Shown here piece after piece: positions 7,802 to 16,380 of a DNA stretch of 64,000 nucleotides (its first letter is position 1; the number at the start of each line of letters is the position of its first letter). Source of the DNA: Erythrobacter tepidarius. Its GTDB lineage: Bacteria; Pseudomonadota; Alphaproteobacteria; Sphingomonadales; Sphingomonadaceae. Both the position numbers and the translations under genes were made by a program. The stretch lies in assembly GCF_002155695.1 (NCBI RefSeq), contig NZ_MUYJ01000001.1, positions 1 to 64,000 of the forward strand, read 5' to 3'. Under the pieces are notes generated by a model. That model saw only the letters and a program-made list of their open reading frames with translations, was not told the origin of the DNA and ran no database searches.

Positions 7802-8554
7802 CTAATCGAGCGAAAAGCTCACCGTGGTGACCACGCGCACCTTCTTGTAGGGGCTGTCGGCCATGCCCCAGCCACCGGCATCGCCGTCGCGCGCCTCGAT
7901 CTCGAAATAGCCCTGCGTTGCCTCCTTGATCTTGCCTACCCGGGAGTTGGAATCCTTGGCGAACTGTTCGGCCGCCGCGCGCGCGTCCTTGGTCGCTTCG
8001 GCCACCATTTCCGGCTTGATGTCGTTGAGCTTGGTGAAGGTGTAGGCCATGCCCGAACCTTCTTCGAGGAACACCCCGCGACCGACGAGGTCGAACTGCC
8101 GCGCCACCGCCTGCTGGGCGCGGGCAATATCGGTGGTGCGAAGGGCGAGACGCTGGCGCACGGTGAAGCTGGTCTGCCCCTCGTTGGTGTAACTCGACAG
8201 GTTGGCACCGATCGGCTGCAACGCGTCGGCGGGAAAGCCGAGATCCTTGAAGAAGGCGGCGATCGCCTGGGTATCGGCGCGCACCTTGGCCTGCGCCTCG
8301 GCGAGGCTGTTCGAGGTGGCCGAATAGGAAATCGTCCAGGTGGCGAGATCGGCGGTGACGTTGCGCTCGGCAAGGCCGCGCACGGTGACCGCGCGCTCGG
8401 CATCCTTGGCGCGCAGCAACCCGTCGCCCAGCAGGTAGCCGCCCGCGATCATCCCGACCGCGAGGATCCCCGCCGTTCCGAACCACAGCCGGGTGGTCGG
8501 CGCCTTCCAGAAATCCCCGGTCGTTTTCGCCGGTTGCACAGCATCACTGCTCAT
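7802..8554 (-). CDS. SIMPL-domain (DUF541/YggE-like) membrane-anchored protein
   Basis: A 250-aa protein with one N-terminal membrane helix (about residues 18-40) followed by a SIMPL/DUF541 domain. The domain starts with VTVRGLAERNVTADLATWTISY and ends with the VRVVTTVSFSLD strand. SIMPL proteins are periplasmic or outer-envelope proteins of poorly defined function; YggE is linked to oxidative stress tolerance. ATG 8554 was chosen because a GGGGA ribosome-binding site precedes it and the membrane anchor then begins normally; longer frames upstream are not needed. It is transcribed divergently from the VOC gene. Confidence 0.82.
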   Translation of the reverse strand: MSSDAVQPAKTTGDFWKAPTTRLWFGTAGILAVGMIAGGYLLGDGLLRAKDAERAVTVRGLAERNVTADLATWTISYSATSNSLAEAQAKVRADTQAIAAFFKDLGFPADALQPIGANLSSYTNEGQTSFTVRQRLALRTTDIARAQQAVARQFDLVGRGVFLEEGSGMAYTFTKLNDIKPEMVAEATKDARAAAEQFAKDSNSRVGKIKEATQGYFEIEARDGDAGGWGMADSPYKKVRVVTTVSFSLD

Positions 8555-8717
8555 CGCATTGTTCCCCTGTCGCAGTTGATACGACGAAATGTGCATCAAG
8601 TGCGATGAATGGTTTTTGAACGAGTCTTGGTTTTCTGCATCGTGTCCGCGATGCCAAAGCCTTGCTGACATGTCCTGCTGCCGCGCCGAAGGCCGGGCAA
8701 GAATTGAGGGTCGCATC

Positions 8718-9155
8718 ATGGTGAAATACCTCCACTCGATGATCCGCGTCACCGATCCGCAAGCGACGGTGGATTTCTTCAGACTTATCGGGCTGGAGGA
8801 AGTGCGCCGTTTCGATGTCGCGGCGGGGCGCTTCACGCTGATTTTTCTCGCCGCGCCGGGGCAGGAGGGTGTGGCCGAGATCGAACTGACCTACAACTGG
8901 CCGCCGGAAGATGGCAGTGCGCCCGAGACGTACACTGGCGGGCGCAATTTCGGCCATCTCGCCTACCGGGTCGAGAACATCTACGACACCTGCCAGCGTC
9001 TCATGGATGCCGGCCATACCATTCACAGGCCGCCGCGCGACGGACACATGGCCTTCGTCAAATCGCCCGACGGGATATCGATCGAGTTGCTGCAGGATGG
9101 CTATCTCGAACCGGCCGAACCTTGGGCCAGCATGCCCAATATCGGCAGTTGGTAA
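8718..9155 (+). CDS. VOC-family (glyoxalase I-like) protein
   Basis: A 145-aa vicinal-oxygen-chelate protein close to lactoylglutathione lyase, which isomerises the methylglyoxal-glutathione hemithioacetal. It starts with the KYLHSMIRVTDPQATVDFF block. Likely metal ligands are His in the LHSMIRV strand, Glu in AEIELTYNW, His in NFGHLAYRV and Glu in ISIELLQDG, the glyoxalase I pattern. ATG 8718 is preferred over upstream frame extensions because the conserved domain begins immediately and GAGGGT lies just upstream. It stands alone, divergent from the SIMPL gene. Confidence 0.85.
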   Translation: MVKYLHSMIRVTDPQATVDFFRLIGLEEVRRFDVAAGRFTLIFLAAPGQEGVAEIELTYNWPPEDGSAPETYTGGRNFGHLAYRVENIYDTCQRLMDAGHTIHRPPRDGHMAFVKSPDGISIELLQDGYLEPAEPWASMPNIGSW

Positions 9156-9181
9156 AGCCATTTCGGCCTTCCCCCAGGTGA

Positions 9182-9199
9182 TGTAAACCTGCTGTAAAC
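9182..9199 (+). promoter_or_regulatory. Paired TGTAAAC direct repeat upstream of the NfrB-like gene
   Basis: Two TGTAAAC copies (9182-9188 and 9193-9199) lie with an 11-bp period in a short AT-rich stretch about 80 bases before the likely glycosyltransferase start. Same-strand repeats one helical turn apart are the architecture of OmpR/PhoB-type response-regulator sites. The binding protein is unknown. Confidence 0.35.
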
Positions 9200-9276
9200 T
9201 ATCAAAAAATCTGGGGGTGTTGCATCCGCTGCAAGCGCGGGATAGGTTCGCCGCTCACACCGGGAAGGGGGTCGCC

Positions 9277-10701
9277 TTGCCGATCGGAGACCTTGGCCTG
9301 TGGCAGTGGCTCGTGCTGCTACAGCATGAATTGCTGCTGTTTGCCGGGATCTTCTTCCTGATCGGCGCGGCCGATGATCTCGTCGTCGACGCGCTGTGGC
9401 TTTACCTGCGCATCACGGGCCGTGCGAAGGCCCCGTCTCGCACGCGTGCGACGCTGGTGAACCGTGCGCTGCATGGCCCGGCGGCGGTGATCATCCCCGC
9501 TTGGAATGAGGCCGCGGTGATCGGCGATACTGTCGGCCATCTGCTCGCCAGCTGGCCGCAGGCCACGATGCGGCTCTATGTCGGCTGCTACCGCAACGAT
9601 CCGGCCACGCTCGCGGCGGCGAGCGCGGCGGCGCGGGGCGATCCGCGGCTGCGCCTCGTGATCCATGACCGCGACGGGCCGAGCACCAAGGCCGATTGTC
9701 TCAACCGCCTCTACGCTGCACTCGTCACCGACGAACTGCGTTCGGGCCGGCGCTTCGCGATGGTGGTGTTCCACGATGCCGAGGACATGGTCGATCCCGC
9801 CGCGCTCGGCCTGCTCGACGAGGCGGTTGCGCTCGGTGCGCAGTTTGTCCAGTTGCCGGTCGAACCGCTGGTCCAGCGTCATGGCGGCTGGTTGGCGAAC
9901 CAGCTCGGCAGCCATTACTGCGAGGAATTTGCCGAGGCCCACGGCAAGGCGCTGGTGGTGCGCGACTGGCTCGGGGTGGGACTGCCCGGCGCGGGGGTGG
10001 GCTGTGCGGCGGCGCGCAGCGCGCTCGAACGGCTCGCGGCGGCGCATCCCGAAGGACGCCCCTTCGCGAGCGAATCCCTGACCGAGGATTACGAGCTGGG
10101 CCTCGCCATCGCCGCGAATGGCGGGCGCTGCCGGCTGGTGCGGGTGCGCGGCGAGGACGGGCGGCTGGTGGCGACTCGCGCCTTCTTCCCCAACCGTTTC
10201 GAGGCAGTGGTGCGCCAGAAGAGCCGCTGGGTGCTCGGCATCGCCTTGCAGGGCTGGGACCGGATCGGCTGGAGCGGCGGGTTGACCGAAGGCTGGATGC
10301 GTGCGCGCGACCGGCGCGGGCCGCTCGCCGCGCTGGTGCTGCTGGTCGGCTATGCGCTGGTGCTGCTGACGGGCGTGAGCGGGCTGGCGATCCTTGCGGG
10401 CGTGAGCGAGCCGGTGCCGCTGACCCCATTCCTCGAATTGCTCCTGATCGCCAACCTCATCGCCTTCGTCTGGCGGGCGGCGATGCGTTTCGTCTTTACC
10501 GCGCGCGACTACGGCGGAGCCGAGGGGCTGCGCGCGGTGCTGCGCCTGCCGCTCGCCAATATCATTGCCATCATCGCCGGGCGGCGGGCGGTGTTCGCCT
10601 ATGCCCGCACACTCGGCGGGCGCGTGGCGGCATGGGACAAGACCGAGCATGATCTCCACCCGCTGCGGCTGGGCCTTGCCGCACAGGAGCAGCGCTTATG
10701 A
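9277..10701 (+). CDS. NfrB-like inner-membrane glycosyltransferase (GT2)
   Basis: Processive family 2 glycosyltransferase resembling the NfrB (phage N4 adsorption protein B) group. A first membrane segment near the N-terminus (WLVLLQHELLLFAGIFFLIG) is followed by a cytoplasmic GT-A domain. That domain has VIIPAWNEAAVI, the VVFHDAEDMVD metal site and a TEDYELG plus QKSRW block equivalent to the QxxRW of membrane synthases. Two further membrane segments lie at the C-terminus. It lacks the long C-terminal MshEN region of E. coli NfrB. I chose TTG 9277 (474 aa) because AAGGGGG precedes it; GTG 9217 is possible but adds 20 residues without family features. It overlaps the next gene by ATGA. Confidence 0.85.
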   Translation: MPIGDLGLWQWLVLLQHELLLFAGIFFLIGAADDLVVDALWLYLRITGRAKAPSRTRATLVNRALHGPAAVIIPAWNEAAVIGDTVGHLLASWPQATMRLYVGCYRNDPATLAAASAAARGDPRLRLVIHDRDGPSTKADCLNRLYAALVTDELRSGRRFAMVVFHDAEDMVDPAALGLLDEAVALGAQFVQLPVEPLVQRHGGWLANQLGSHYCEEFAEAHGKALVVRDWLGVGLPGAGVGCAAARSALERLAAAHPEGRPFASESLTEDYELGLAIAANGGRCRLVRVRGEDGRLVATRAFFPNRFEAVVRQKSRWVLGIALQGWDRIGWSGGLTEGWMRARDRRGPLAALVLLVGYALVLLTGVSGLAILAGVSEPVPLTPFLELLLIANLIAFVWRAAMRFVFTARDYGGAEGLRAVLRLPLANIIAIIAGRRAVFAYARTLGGRVAAWDKTEHDLHPLRLGLAAQEQRL

Positions 10702-11801
10702 CCCGCGGCGCACCGCTGGCGATGATCGGGCTGGTGCTCGCCGCCTGGATCGGCGCGCGGGCGATGCTGTGGGAAAGCCCCTTTGCTGCGCCGCAAGGCC
10801 GGTTTCCGGCGGCCACCACGCCTGTTGCCGCTTATGATCGGGGCGCGACCCGCGCCGCGATCGCAGTGGCCGGCGAGAATCTTCCCCCCCTGCCACGCCA
10901 GCACCCTGGCCGCCGGGCCCGCAGCCATGGCCGCTTGGCCTTGCTGGCCGGCGGCCTGGTGGCCGGGATGGAGCCGGAATACGCCTTTGCCCGGCAGGAT
11001 CTGCGGCGCGCCGCGCTGCGCACGCCGCTCGGCGCTGGCGGAGCGCGCGAGGAGGGCACGGGTGCTGCCCCAAGCGAGGCACCCCCGTTCCTCGCGCCGC
11101 CCCCCGCTCCGCCGGCGGCGCGCCAGCGGGCGGGGCGCTGGTCGATGGATGGCTGGGGCTTTTGGCGGCAGGGATCGGACGATGCGCCGATCGCGCAGGG
11201 GCGCGTGCCGATCTACGGCGCAAGCCAGATCGGGGCGGTGCTGCAATACCGCATCGCCCCCGGCCATGCCCGCGATCCGCGCCTTTATGCCCGCGCCTAT
11301 CGTGCGCTGGTGCGACGAGGCGAGAGCGAGCTGGCGCTCGGCGGCTCGGTCCGACCGCTGCCGCGCGTGCCGGTGCGGCTGTTCGGAGAGCTGCGCGTGA
11401 CCGACGGGGCGTTCCGCACCGAAGCGCGCCCGGCCGTCCTTGCCGTCACCCAGCTGGCCCCGCAAGCGCTGCCGCTCGGAACGCGGCTGGAGGCCTATGC
11501 GCAGCTCGGCTGGGTCGGCGGCGTGGATGCGACGGCCTTCGCCGACGGGCAGGCGAGCCTGAGCCGCGAGCTCGCTCTGGTCGCGAAGGCGACCGAGGAT
11601 GCGTTGCACCTCAGCCTCGGCGCTGGTGCATGGGGCGGGGCGCAGGAGGACGCGCAGCGGTTCGATATCGGCCCGACGATGCGACTTGACCTGACACTGG
11701 GCGATGTGCCCGCGCGGGTCTCGCTCGACTGGCGCGAGCGGGTGGCAGGCGAGGCCGGGCCCGGCTCGGGTGTCGCGGTGACGCTCTCGACCCGATTTTG
11801 A
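10698..11801 (+). CDS. NfrA-like outer-membrane partner, beta-barrel C-terminus
   Basis: A 367-aa protein translationally coupled (ATGA overlap) to the NfrB-like glycosyltransferase. It starts with a hydrophobic signal or anchor (residues about 5-20), then a low-complexity Ala/Arg/Pro linker up to about 150. A region of alternating beta strands follows (for example VPVRLFGELRV, LEAYAQLGWVGG, LHLSLGAGAWGG) and ends in VTLSTRF, a terminal-Phe signature of outer-membrane barrels. Pairing with NfrB suggests the C-terminal domain of phage N4 adsorption protein A, part of a trans-envelope surface-polysaccharide system. No TPR region is visible, so it is much shorter than NfrA. Function is inferred from context and end motif. 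Confidence 0.65.
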   Translation: MTRGAPLAMIGLVLAAWIGARAMLWESPFAAPQGRFPAATTPVAAYDRGATRAAIAVAGENLPPLPRQHPGRRARSHGRLALLAGGLVAGMEPEYAFARQDLRRAALRTPLGAGGAREEGTGAAPSEAPPFLAPPPAPPAARQRAGRWSMDGWGFWRQGSDDAPIAQGRVPIYGASQIGAVLQYRIAPGHARDPRLYARAYRALVRRGESELALGGSVRPLPRVPVRLFGELRVTDGAFRTEARPAVLAVTQLAPQALPLGTRLEAYAQLGWVGGVDATAFADGQASLSRELALVAKATEDALHLSLGAGAWGGAQEDAQRFDIGPTMRLDLTLGDVPARVSLDWRERVAGEAGPGSGVAVTLSTRF

Positions 11802-12006
11802 CCGGACGCCCCTTTGGGTGGCACAGACGCTCCGGGCCTTTGGCCGCTCCGCCTGCCCACCCGTCCACCAATGATACCATCATGCTATGGTGCCCTAGGG
11901 CGGACTCTGGAGCGCGCCTCAGGGCGACAGGAAACCCCAAAAAACACCGCGGATAGGGGCCTGCTGCGCCTTTCATCGCACCGGCGGCTCGGCTAGCCTT
12001 GCGCGC

Positions 12007-12924
12007 ATGGATGTCTATCTGCCCATCGCGAATCTCTCGGTCAACGGGCTGTATATCGTGCTGCTGGGCGGTTTGACGGGCATCCTGTCGGGCCTGTTCG
12101 GCGTCGGCGGCGGGTTTCTGACGACGCCGCTGCTGATCTTCTACGGCATTCCGCCGACGGTGGCCGCGGCCTCGGCCGCCACCCAGGTGACCGGCGCAAG
12201 CGTTTCGGGCGTTATCGCCCATTCGCGCCGCAACGGGGTCGATTACCGGATGGGCACGGTAATGGTCGGCGGCGGGGTAATCGGGGCGCTGATCGGTGCG
12301 GTGCTGTTCCGGCTGCTGCAATCGCTCGGCCAGATCGATGTCGTCATCAACATTCTCTACGTGCTGATGCTCGGCTCGATCGGGGCGCTGATGATGCGCG
12401 AGGCGATCGGGGCGCTCAGGCCCTCGCTGCTCGGCCAGTCCGCGCCGCCGGTAAGGAAGCGCCGGCACCATCCGCTGGTCGCGAGCCTGCCCTATCGCTG
12501 GCGCTTCTATGCCTCGGGGCTCTACATCTCGCCGCTGGCACCGTTGATCCTCGGGATGCTGGTCGGCATCCTGACGATGCTGCTCGGGGTGGGCGGCGGA
12601 TTTCTGCTGGTGCCGGCGATGCTCTACATCCTGGGCATGAGCGGCAATGTCGTGGTCGGCACCTCGCTCTACCAGATCCTGTTCGTGACCATGGTCACCA
12701 CCATGACACACGCGCTGACCACCAAGGCGGTCGACTTGGTGCTGGCCGCGTTGCTGCTGCTCGGTTCGGTGCTGGGGGCGCAGTTCGGCACCCAGATCGC
12801 GCTCAAGGCAAAGCCCGAATATCTGCGCCTCGCGCTGGCCGCGCTGGTGCTGTTGATCGCGCTGCGGATGCTTTACGGGCTCGGCGTGCAGCCCGACGAA
12901 ATCTACACGGTGACGCCCCTGTGA
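12007..12924 (+). CDS. TauE/SafE-family permease
   Basis: A 305-aa integral membrane protein of the sulfite exporter TauE/SafE (TSUP) family. It has two homologous halves, each with the glycine-rich repeat: GLFGVGGGFLTTPLL at about 30-45 and MLLGVGGGFLLVPAML at about 195-210. Around eight membrane helices are predicted from hydrophobicity. Family members move sulfite, sulfoacetate or other small organosulfur anions. It overlaps the following TIGR02186 gene by GTGA; this pairing is widespread in alphaproteobacteria, so the two probably form one unit. Substrate is not determinable. Confidence 0.88.
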   Translation: MDVYLPIANLSVNGLYIVLLGGLTGILSGLFGVGGGFLTTPLLIFYGIPPTVAAASAATQVTGASVSGVIAHSRRNGVDYRMGTVMVGGGVIGALIGAVLFRLLQSLGQIDVVINILYVLMLGSIGALMMREAIGALRPSLLGQSAPPVRKRRHHPLVASLPYRWRFYASGLYISPLAPLILGMLVGILTMLLGVGGGFLLVPAMLYILGMSGNVVVGTSLYQILFVTMVTTMTHALTTKAVDLVLAALLLLGSVLGAQFGTQIALKAKPEYLRLALAALVLLIALRMLYGLGVQPDEIYTVTPL

Positions 12925-13682
12925 GGCCGGGCCGCGCCGCTGCGCTGCTGCTGGCCTGCGTGGCGCCGCTGCTGATGGCGCAGGCCGAACCGATCCTCGT
13001 GCCCGAAGTCAGCCAGTCGCGGATCGAGGTGCGGCAAGGCTTCACCGGCGCGAACCTGTTGCTCTACGGCGCGGTGATCGCGCCGCCCGGCAGCCGTGAC
13101 AAGTACGACATCGTGGTCGTGCTCAAAGGCCCGACCGAGGCAGTCCGCATCCGCGAGAAGGATCGCATTGCGGGCATCTGGATGAACGCCGCAGCGACCG
13201 ATTTCCGCTCTGCGCCCTCGTTCTTCGCGGTCGCCTCCTCGCGGCCGGTGCGGGAGATCGTCGATGAACGCACCGCCGCGATCTACGAGCTCGGCACGGA
13301 CTTCATCCAGCTCTCGCCCTCGGGCCAGATCGATCCCGAGGAGCAGGCCCGTTTCGCCAAGGGTCTGGTGGAGCTGCGGCGGCGGCAGGGGCTCTACCAG
13401 GAAGACCCCAAGGGCGTGCGGATCAGCGCGGGCGTGCTCTATCAGGCGCGGATCAATCTGCCCTCGAACGTCACCACCGGCCGTTACACCGCCGAGACCT
13501 TCGCGATTGCGCGCGGCCGGGTGCTGGCGAGCGCGACCGCGCAGATCGAGGTGGAGAAGGTCGGGCTCGAAGGCAGCGTGGTGGCGGCGGCGCAGCGCTG
13601 GTCGTTCGTCTATGGCCTCGGTGCGATCGCCTTGTCGCTGGCGATGGGCTGGGTCGCCGGTCGCCTGTTCGCGCGCGGCTGA
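12921..13682 (+). CDS. TIGR02186 family envelope protein
   Basis: A 253-aa protein with a cleavable-looking signal (residues about 5-22, ending in MAQAEP), a periplasmic domain of about 190 residues and a single C-terminal membrane helix (VYGLGAIALSLAMGWVAGRLF). The pattern matches TIGR02186, an uncharacterised alphaproteobacterial family encoded next to TauE/SafE permeases. A GTG start at 12921 overlaps the permease stop. It is likely an accessory subunit of the permease on the periplasmic side; that is inference from conserved pairing. Confidence 0.82.
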   Translation: MRPGRAAALLLACVAPLLMAQAEPILVPEVSQSRIEVRQGFTGANLLLYGAVIAPPGSRDKYDIVVVLKGPTEAVRIREKDRIAGIWMNAAATDFRSAPSFFAVASSRPVREIVDERTAAIYELGTDFIQLSPSGQIDPEEQARFAKGLVELRRRQGLYQEDPKGVRISAGVLYQARINLPSNVTTGRYTAETFAIARGRVLASATAQIEVEKVGLEGSVVAAAQRWSFVYGLGAIALSLAMGWVAGRLFARG

Positions 13683-13704
13683 GCCGGGACGCTGGCCGGT
13701 CGTG

Positions 13705-13720
13705 TTGACCCGATCTTAAC
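13705..13720 (+). promoter_or_regulatory. Possible CtrA-type half-site pair upstream of the HerA-like gene
   Basis: TTGA-N7-TTAAC (13705-13708 and 13716-13720) differs by one base from the CtrA consensus TTAA-N7-TTAAC, 57 bases before the HerA-like start. The TTGACC could equally be a -35 box. Short motif, weak support. Confidence 0.25.
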
Positions 13721-13776
13721 CCCGCTCGCCCTATCCCGTCGGCGACTTCTTCACATCGGCGCAGGGAAAGGCGCGC

Positions 13777-15471
13777 ATGACCGATCACGGCAGGCAGGAT
13801 TTCGAGCGGTTCACCGGGCCAAGCCTTGGTGGCGATGAGGATGCCTCGGCCGGGTTCACCCCGGGGCACGACAATTCGCGCTTGCCGATCGGCGTGGTGC
13901 TGGAAGTCTCCGGCTCCGGCTCGCAGGTCGCCTTCGATCTCCAGCGCATCAACGAATGCATGATCGACGAGGATCCTTCGGTCGCGCTTGCCGGCCAGGT
14001 CGGCAGCCAGATCAAGATCAAGGTCGGCGATGCCTGGCTGCTCGCCAGCGTGCGCGACCAGCGCAAGGATCGGCGCACCGAAGGCGGGATCATCGCCCAT
14101 ATCGATTTCCTCGGCGAAGGCGGCGAGGAGAAGCTGACCGGCCGCATCCACGGCTTCAAGCGCGGGGTCACCCGCTATCCGGTGCCCGGCGCGATGGTCT
14201 ATCCGGCCACCACCCGCGACCTTGAACAGATCTATGCCAGCGACGGCCGCGCCAGCATCACCATCGGCAAGGTCTTCCCCACCCGGGACATCCGCGCCGG
14301 CCTCTATATCGACGCGATGCTCGGCAAGCACTTCGCGCTGCTCGGTTCGACCGGCACCGGCAAATCGACCAGCGCCGCGCTGATCCTGCACCGGATCTGC
14401 GAAGCCGCACCCAAGGGTCACATCGTGATGATCGACCCGCACGGCGAATATTCCGCCGCCTTCCGCCAGACCGGCCAGATCCTCGACGTCTCGAACCTGC
14501 AGATGCCCTATTGGCTGATGAACTTCGAGGAGCACTGCGAGGTGCTGCTCTCGAGCAGCGGCAACGAACGGCAGGTCGATGCCGACATTCTCGCCAAGTG
14601 CCTGCTCGCCGCGCGTTCCAAGAGCCGGCTGGCGCAGACCATGGGCAAGATCACGGTGGATTCGCCGATCCCCTATCTGCTGTCCGATCTCAACAACATC
14701 CTCCAGGACGAGATGGGCAAGCTCGACAAGGCGACCTCGTCCGCGCCCTATATTCGGATCAAGGGCAAGCTCGACGAGCTCAAGGCCGATCCGCGCTACC
14801 AGTTCATGTTCTCCGGGATGCTGGTGGGCGACACCATGGCCGCCTTCATCAGCAAGATCTTCCGCATGCCCGGCAACGGCAAGCCGATCTCGATCATCGA
14901 TGTCTCGGGCGTGCCCTCCGATATCACTTCGACCGTGGTGGCGGTGCTCTCGCGTCTGGTGTTCGACTTTGCGATCTGGGGCCGCGAGGAAAAGAACCGC
15001 CCGATCCTGCTGGTGTGCGAGGAAGCCCACCGCTACGTGCCCTCGGAAAAGCACGCCGACGGTTCCTCGGTCGCCAAGATCCTCGGCCGGATTGCCAAGG
15101 AAGGGCGCAAATACGGCATTTCGCTGGGCCTCATCACCCAGCGCCCCTCCGATCTGGCCGAAGGCGTGCTCTCGCAGTGCGGCACGATCATCGCGATGCG
15201 CCTCAACAACGAGCGCGACCAGGCCTTCGTCAAGGCCGCGATGCCCGAAGGCGCGCGCGGCTTTCTCGATTCGATCCCGGCGCTGCGCAACCGCGAGTGC
15301 ATCATCTGCGGCGAGGGCGTGGCGATCCCGATCCGCGTTACCTTCGACACGCTCGAAGAACACCGCCGTCCGGCCTCGGAAGACCCGAGCTTTGTCGAGC
15401 TGTGGAACAGCGAAGGCGGCGAGGAGGAACTGGTCGAGCGCGTGGTGATGCGCTGGAGAAGCCAGGGTTGA
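13777..15471 (+). CDS. HerA-like DUF87 ATPase
   Basis: A 564-aa hexameric-type ATPase of the HerA/FtsK superfamily. A HAS-barrel-like N-terminal region (about 35-165) precedes the motor. Walker A is GSTGTGKST at 190-198, followed by the VMIDPHGEYS block. Walker B with catalytic acid is ILLVCEEAHRY near 410, and sensor-like ISLGLITQRPSDL and GTIIAMRLNN segments follow. HerA proteins translocate DNA and pair with NurA nuclease in archaea or act with partner nucleases in some bacterial defence systems. Here no nuclease or defence gene is adjacent, so a housekeeping DNA-processing role is more likely. It is monocistronic between the TIGR02186 gene and convergent queE. Confidence 0.88.
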   Translation: MTDHGRQDFERFTGPSLGGDEDASAGFTPGHDNSRLPIGVVLEVSGSGSQVAFDLQRINECMIDEDPSVALAGQVGSQIKIKVGDAWLLASVRDQRKDRRTEGGIIAHIDFLGEGGEEKLTGRIHGFKRGVTRYPVPGAMVYPATTRDLEQIYASDGRASITIGKVFPTRDIRAGLYIDAMLGKHFALLGSTGTGKSTSAALILHRICEAAPKGHIVMIDPHGEYSAAFRQTGQILDVSNLQMPYWLMNFEEHCEVLLSSSGNERQVDADILAKCLLAARSKSRLAQTMGKITVDSPIPYLLSDLNNILQDEMGKLDKATSSAPYIRIKGKLDELKADPRYQFMFSGMLVGDTMAAFISKIFRMPGNGKPISIIDVSGVPSDITSTVVAVLSRLVFDFAIWGREEKNRPILLVCEEAHRYVPSEKHADGSSVAKILGRIAKEGRKYGISLGLITQRPSDLAEGVLSQCGTIIAMRLNNERDQAFVKAAMPEGARGFLDSIPALRNRECIICGEGVAIPIRVTFDTLEEHRRPASEDPSFVELWNSEGGEEELVERVVMRWRSQG

Positions 15472-15485
15472 TCCTTGCTTCGCGG

Positions 15486-15553
15486 GCCCGCCTCCGCAGG
15501 CACGTCCTCGGCGCTGTTCCAAGCCCTTCGGGTTTGAGCGCCTGCGGGCGGGC
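15486..15553. repeat. Large imperfect inverted repeat between the HerA-like gene and queE
   Basis: GCCCGCC-tc-CGCAGGC (15486-15501) pairs with GCCTGCG-GGCGGGC (15540-15553), 14 paired positions with a 2-base bulge. The enclosed 38 bases contain a smaller CCC-TTC-GGG hairpin. It fills the 128-base convergent gap and could be a bidirectional transcription end or a member of a dispersed repeat family. Only one copy is in the window. Confidence 0.5.
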
Positions 15554-15599
15554 GGTTGCCCTTGCGGTCGCTGCGCGACCGATCAATGCCTCCTTTCGT

Positions 15600-16334
15600 T
15601 CAGGTGCCTCTGGTGTCCCCGTACAGGTGGATATGCAGCCGGTCGCTCATCCGGAACCCGTGTTCGAGGCATAGCTCGCTCAGCCACGCCTGGCGTTCCC
15701 GCAAGGTCTTGCTGTCGGTGCCTTCGGCCATCAGGAACACCTGCCCAGGGCGGAAGCGGTAGCGCTGCTGGAGCGCGCGCACCTCGTCCACATCCGCCGG
15801 CGCGGCGATCACGAACTTGAGGCAGGCGCGCGGCTCGCGCGCCCAGGCGTCGAGCCGTTCGGGGATCAGCGCCAGCCCGGCATCATTGCCGCTATGCGCG
15901 AGCTTGGGGCTGACATTGTACTGGTCCACGCGCACATCGAGCCGCGCGGGCGGCGCAATGGTGCCGTTGGTTTCGATCTCGACCGCCATGTCCGGCAGGT
16001 GGGCCAGCATCTCAGCCAGCGCGCCCGCCTGCAACAGCGGCTCGCCCCCGGTGATGACGAGGCGCTTCTGGCCCAGCGCCGCAATCCGCGCCGCCGCCTC
16101 GGCAGGTGCAAGCGTTACCTGATTGGTCTTGCGATCAAAGGCGATGCCGTCGCGGTGCGGCCGGTTGTCCCCGGTGAAGCGCCAGGTGTAGGCCGTGTCG
16201 CACCAGGTGCAGGCGAGGTTGCAGCGCGACAGGCGCACGAAGGCAACCGGCATACCCATGCTCGGCCCTTCGCCCTGCAACGAGGCGAAGATTTCCGGCG
16301 CGCCGCTATCGTCGGTGGCGAGCACGAGGTTCAT
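15600..16334 (-). CDS. queE: 7-carboxy-7-deazaguanine synthase QueE
   Basis: Radical-SAM enzyme that contracts 6-carboxytetrahydropterin to 7-carboxy-7-deazaguanine in queuosine (preQ0) synthesis. The 244-aa protein has the CxxxCxxC cluster motif at Cys38, Cys42 and Cys45 (RCNLACTWCDTAY). The GGEPLLQ SAM-binding block and a typical N-terminal FASLQGEGPSMGMP signature are present. I prefer ATG 16334 (MNLVLAT) over an in-frame ATG nine bases upstream. queC, queD and queF are not here. A palindrome lies immediately upstream; no preQ1 riboswitch pattern was recognised. Confidence 0.93.
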   Translation of the reverse strand: MNLVLATDDSGAPEIFASLQGEGPSMGMPVAFVRLSRCNLACTWCDTAYTWRFTGDNRPHRDGIAFDRKTNQVTLAPAEAAARIAALGQKRLVITGGEPLLQAGALAEMLAHLPDMAVEIETNGTIAPPARLDVRVDQYNVSPKLAHSGNDAGLALIPERLDAWAREPRACLKFVIAAPADVDEVRALQQRYRFRPGQVFLMAEGTDSKTLRERQAWLSELCLEHGFRMSDRLHIHLYGDTRGT

Positions 16335-16359
16335 GCGCAACAATATTCCAAAGGTGCCA

Positions 16360-16380
16360 AAGGTGACAGCGTGTCACCTT
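16360..16380. promoter_or_regulatory. Perfect inverted repeat upstream of queE
   Basis: AAGGTGACA-gcg-TGTCACCTT, two perfect 9-base arms with a 3-base centre, starts 26 bases upstream of the queE start. An extra partial copy, AAAGGTGCCA, abuts it at about 16350-16359. The layout fits a dimeric repressor operator for queE or a repeat element; the protein is unknown. Confidence 0.4.

Noticed and set aside
13777..15471. HerA-like ATPase as part of a defence island
   Set aside because: No nuclease, SIR2, or other defence gene is adjacent; neighbours are housekeeping.
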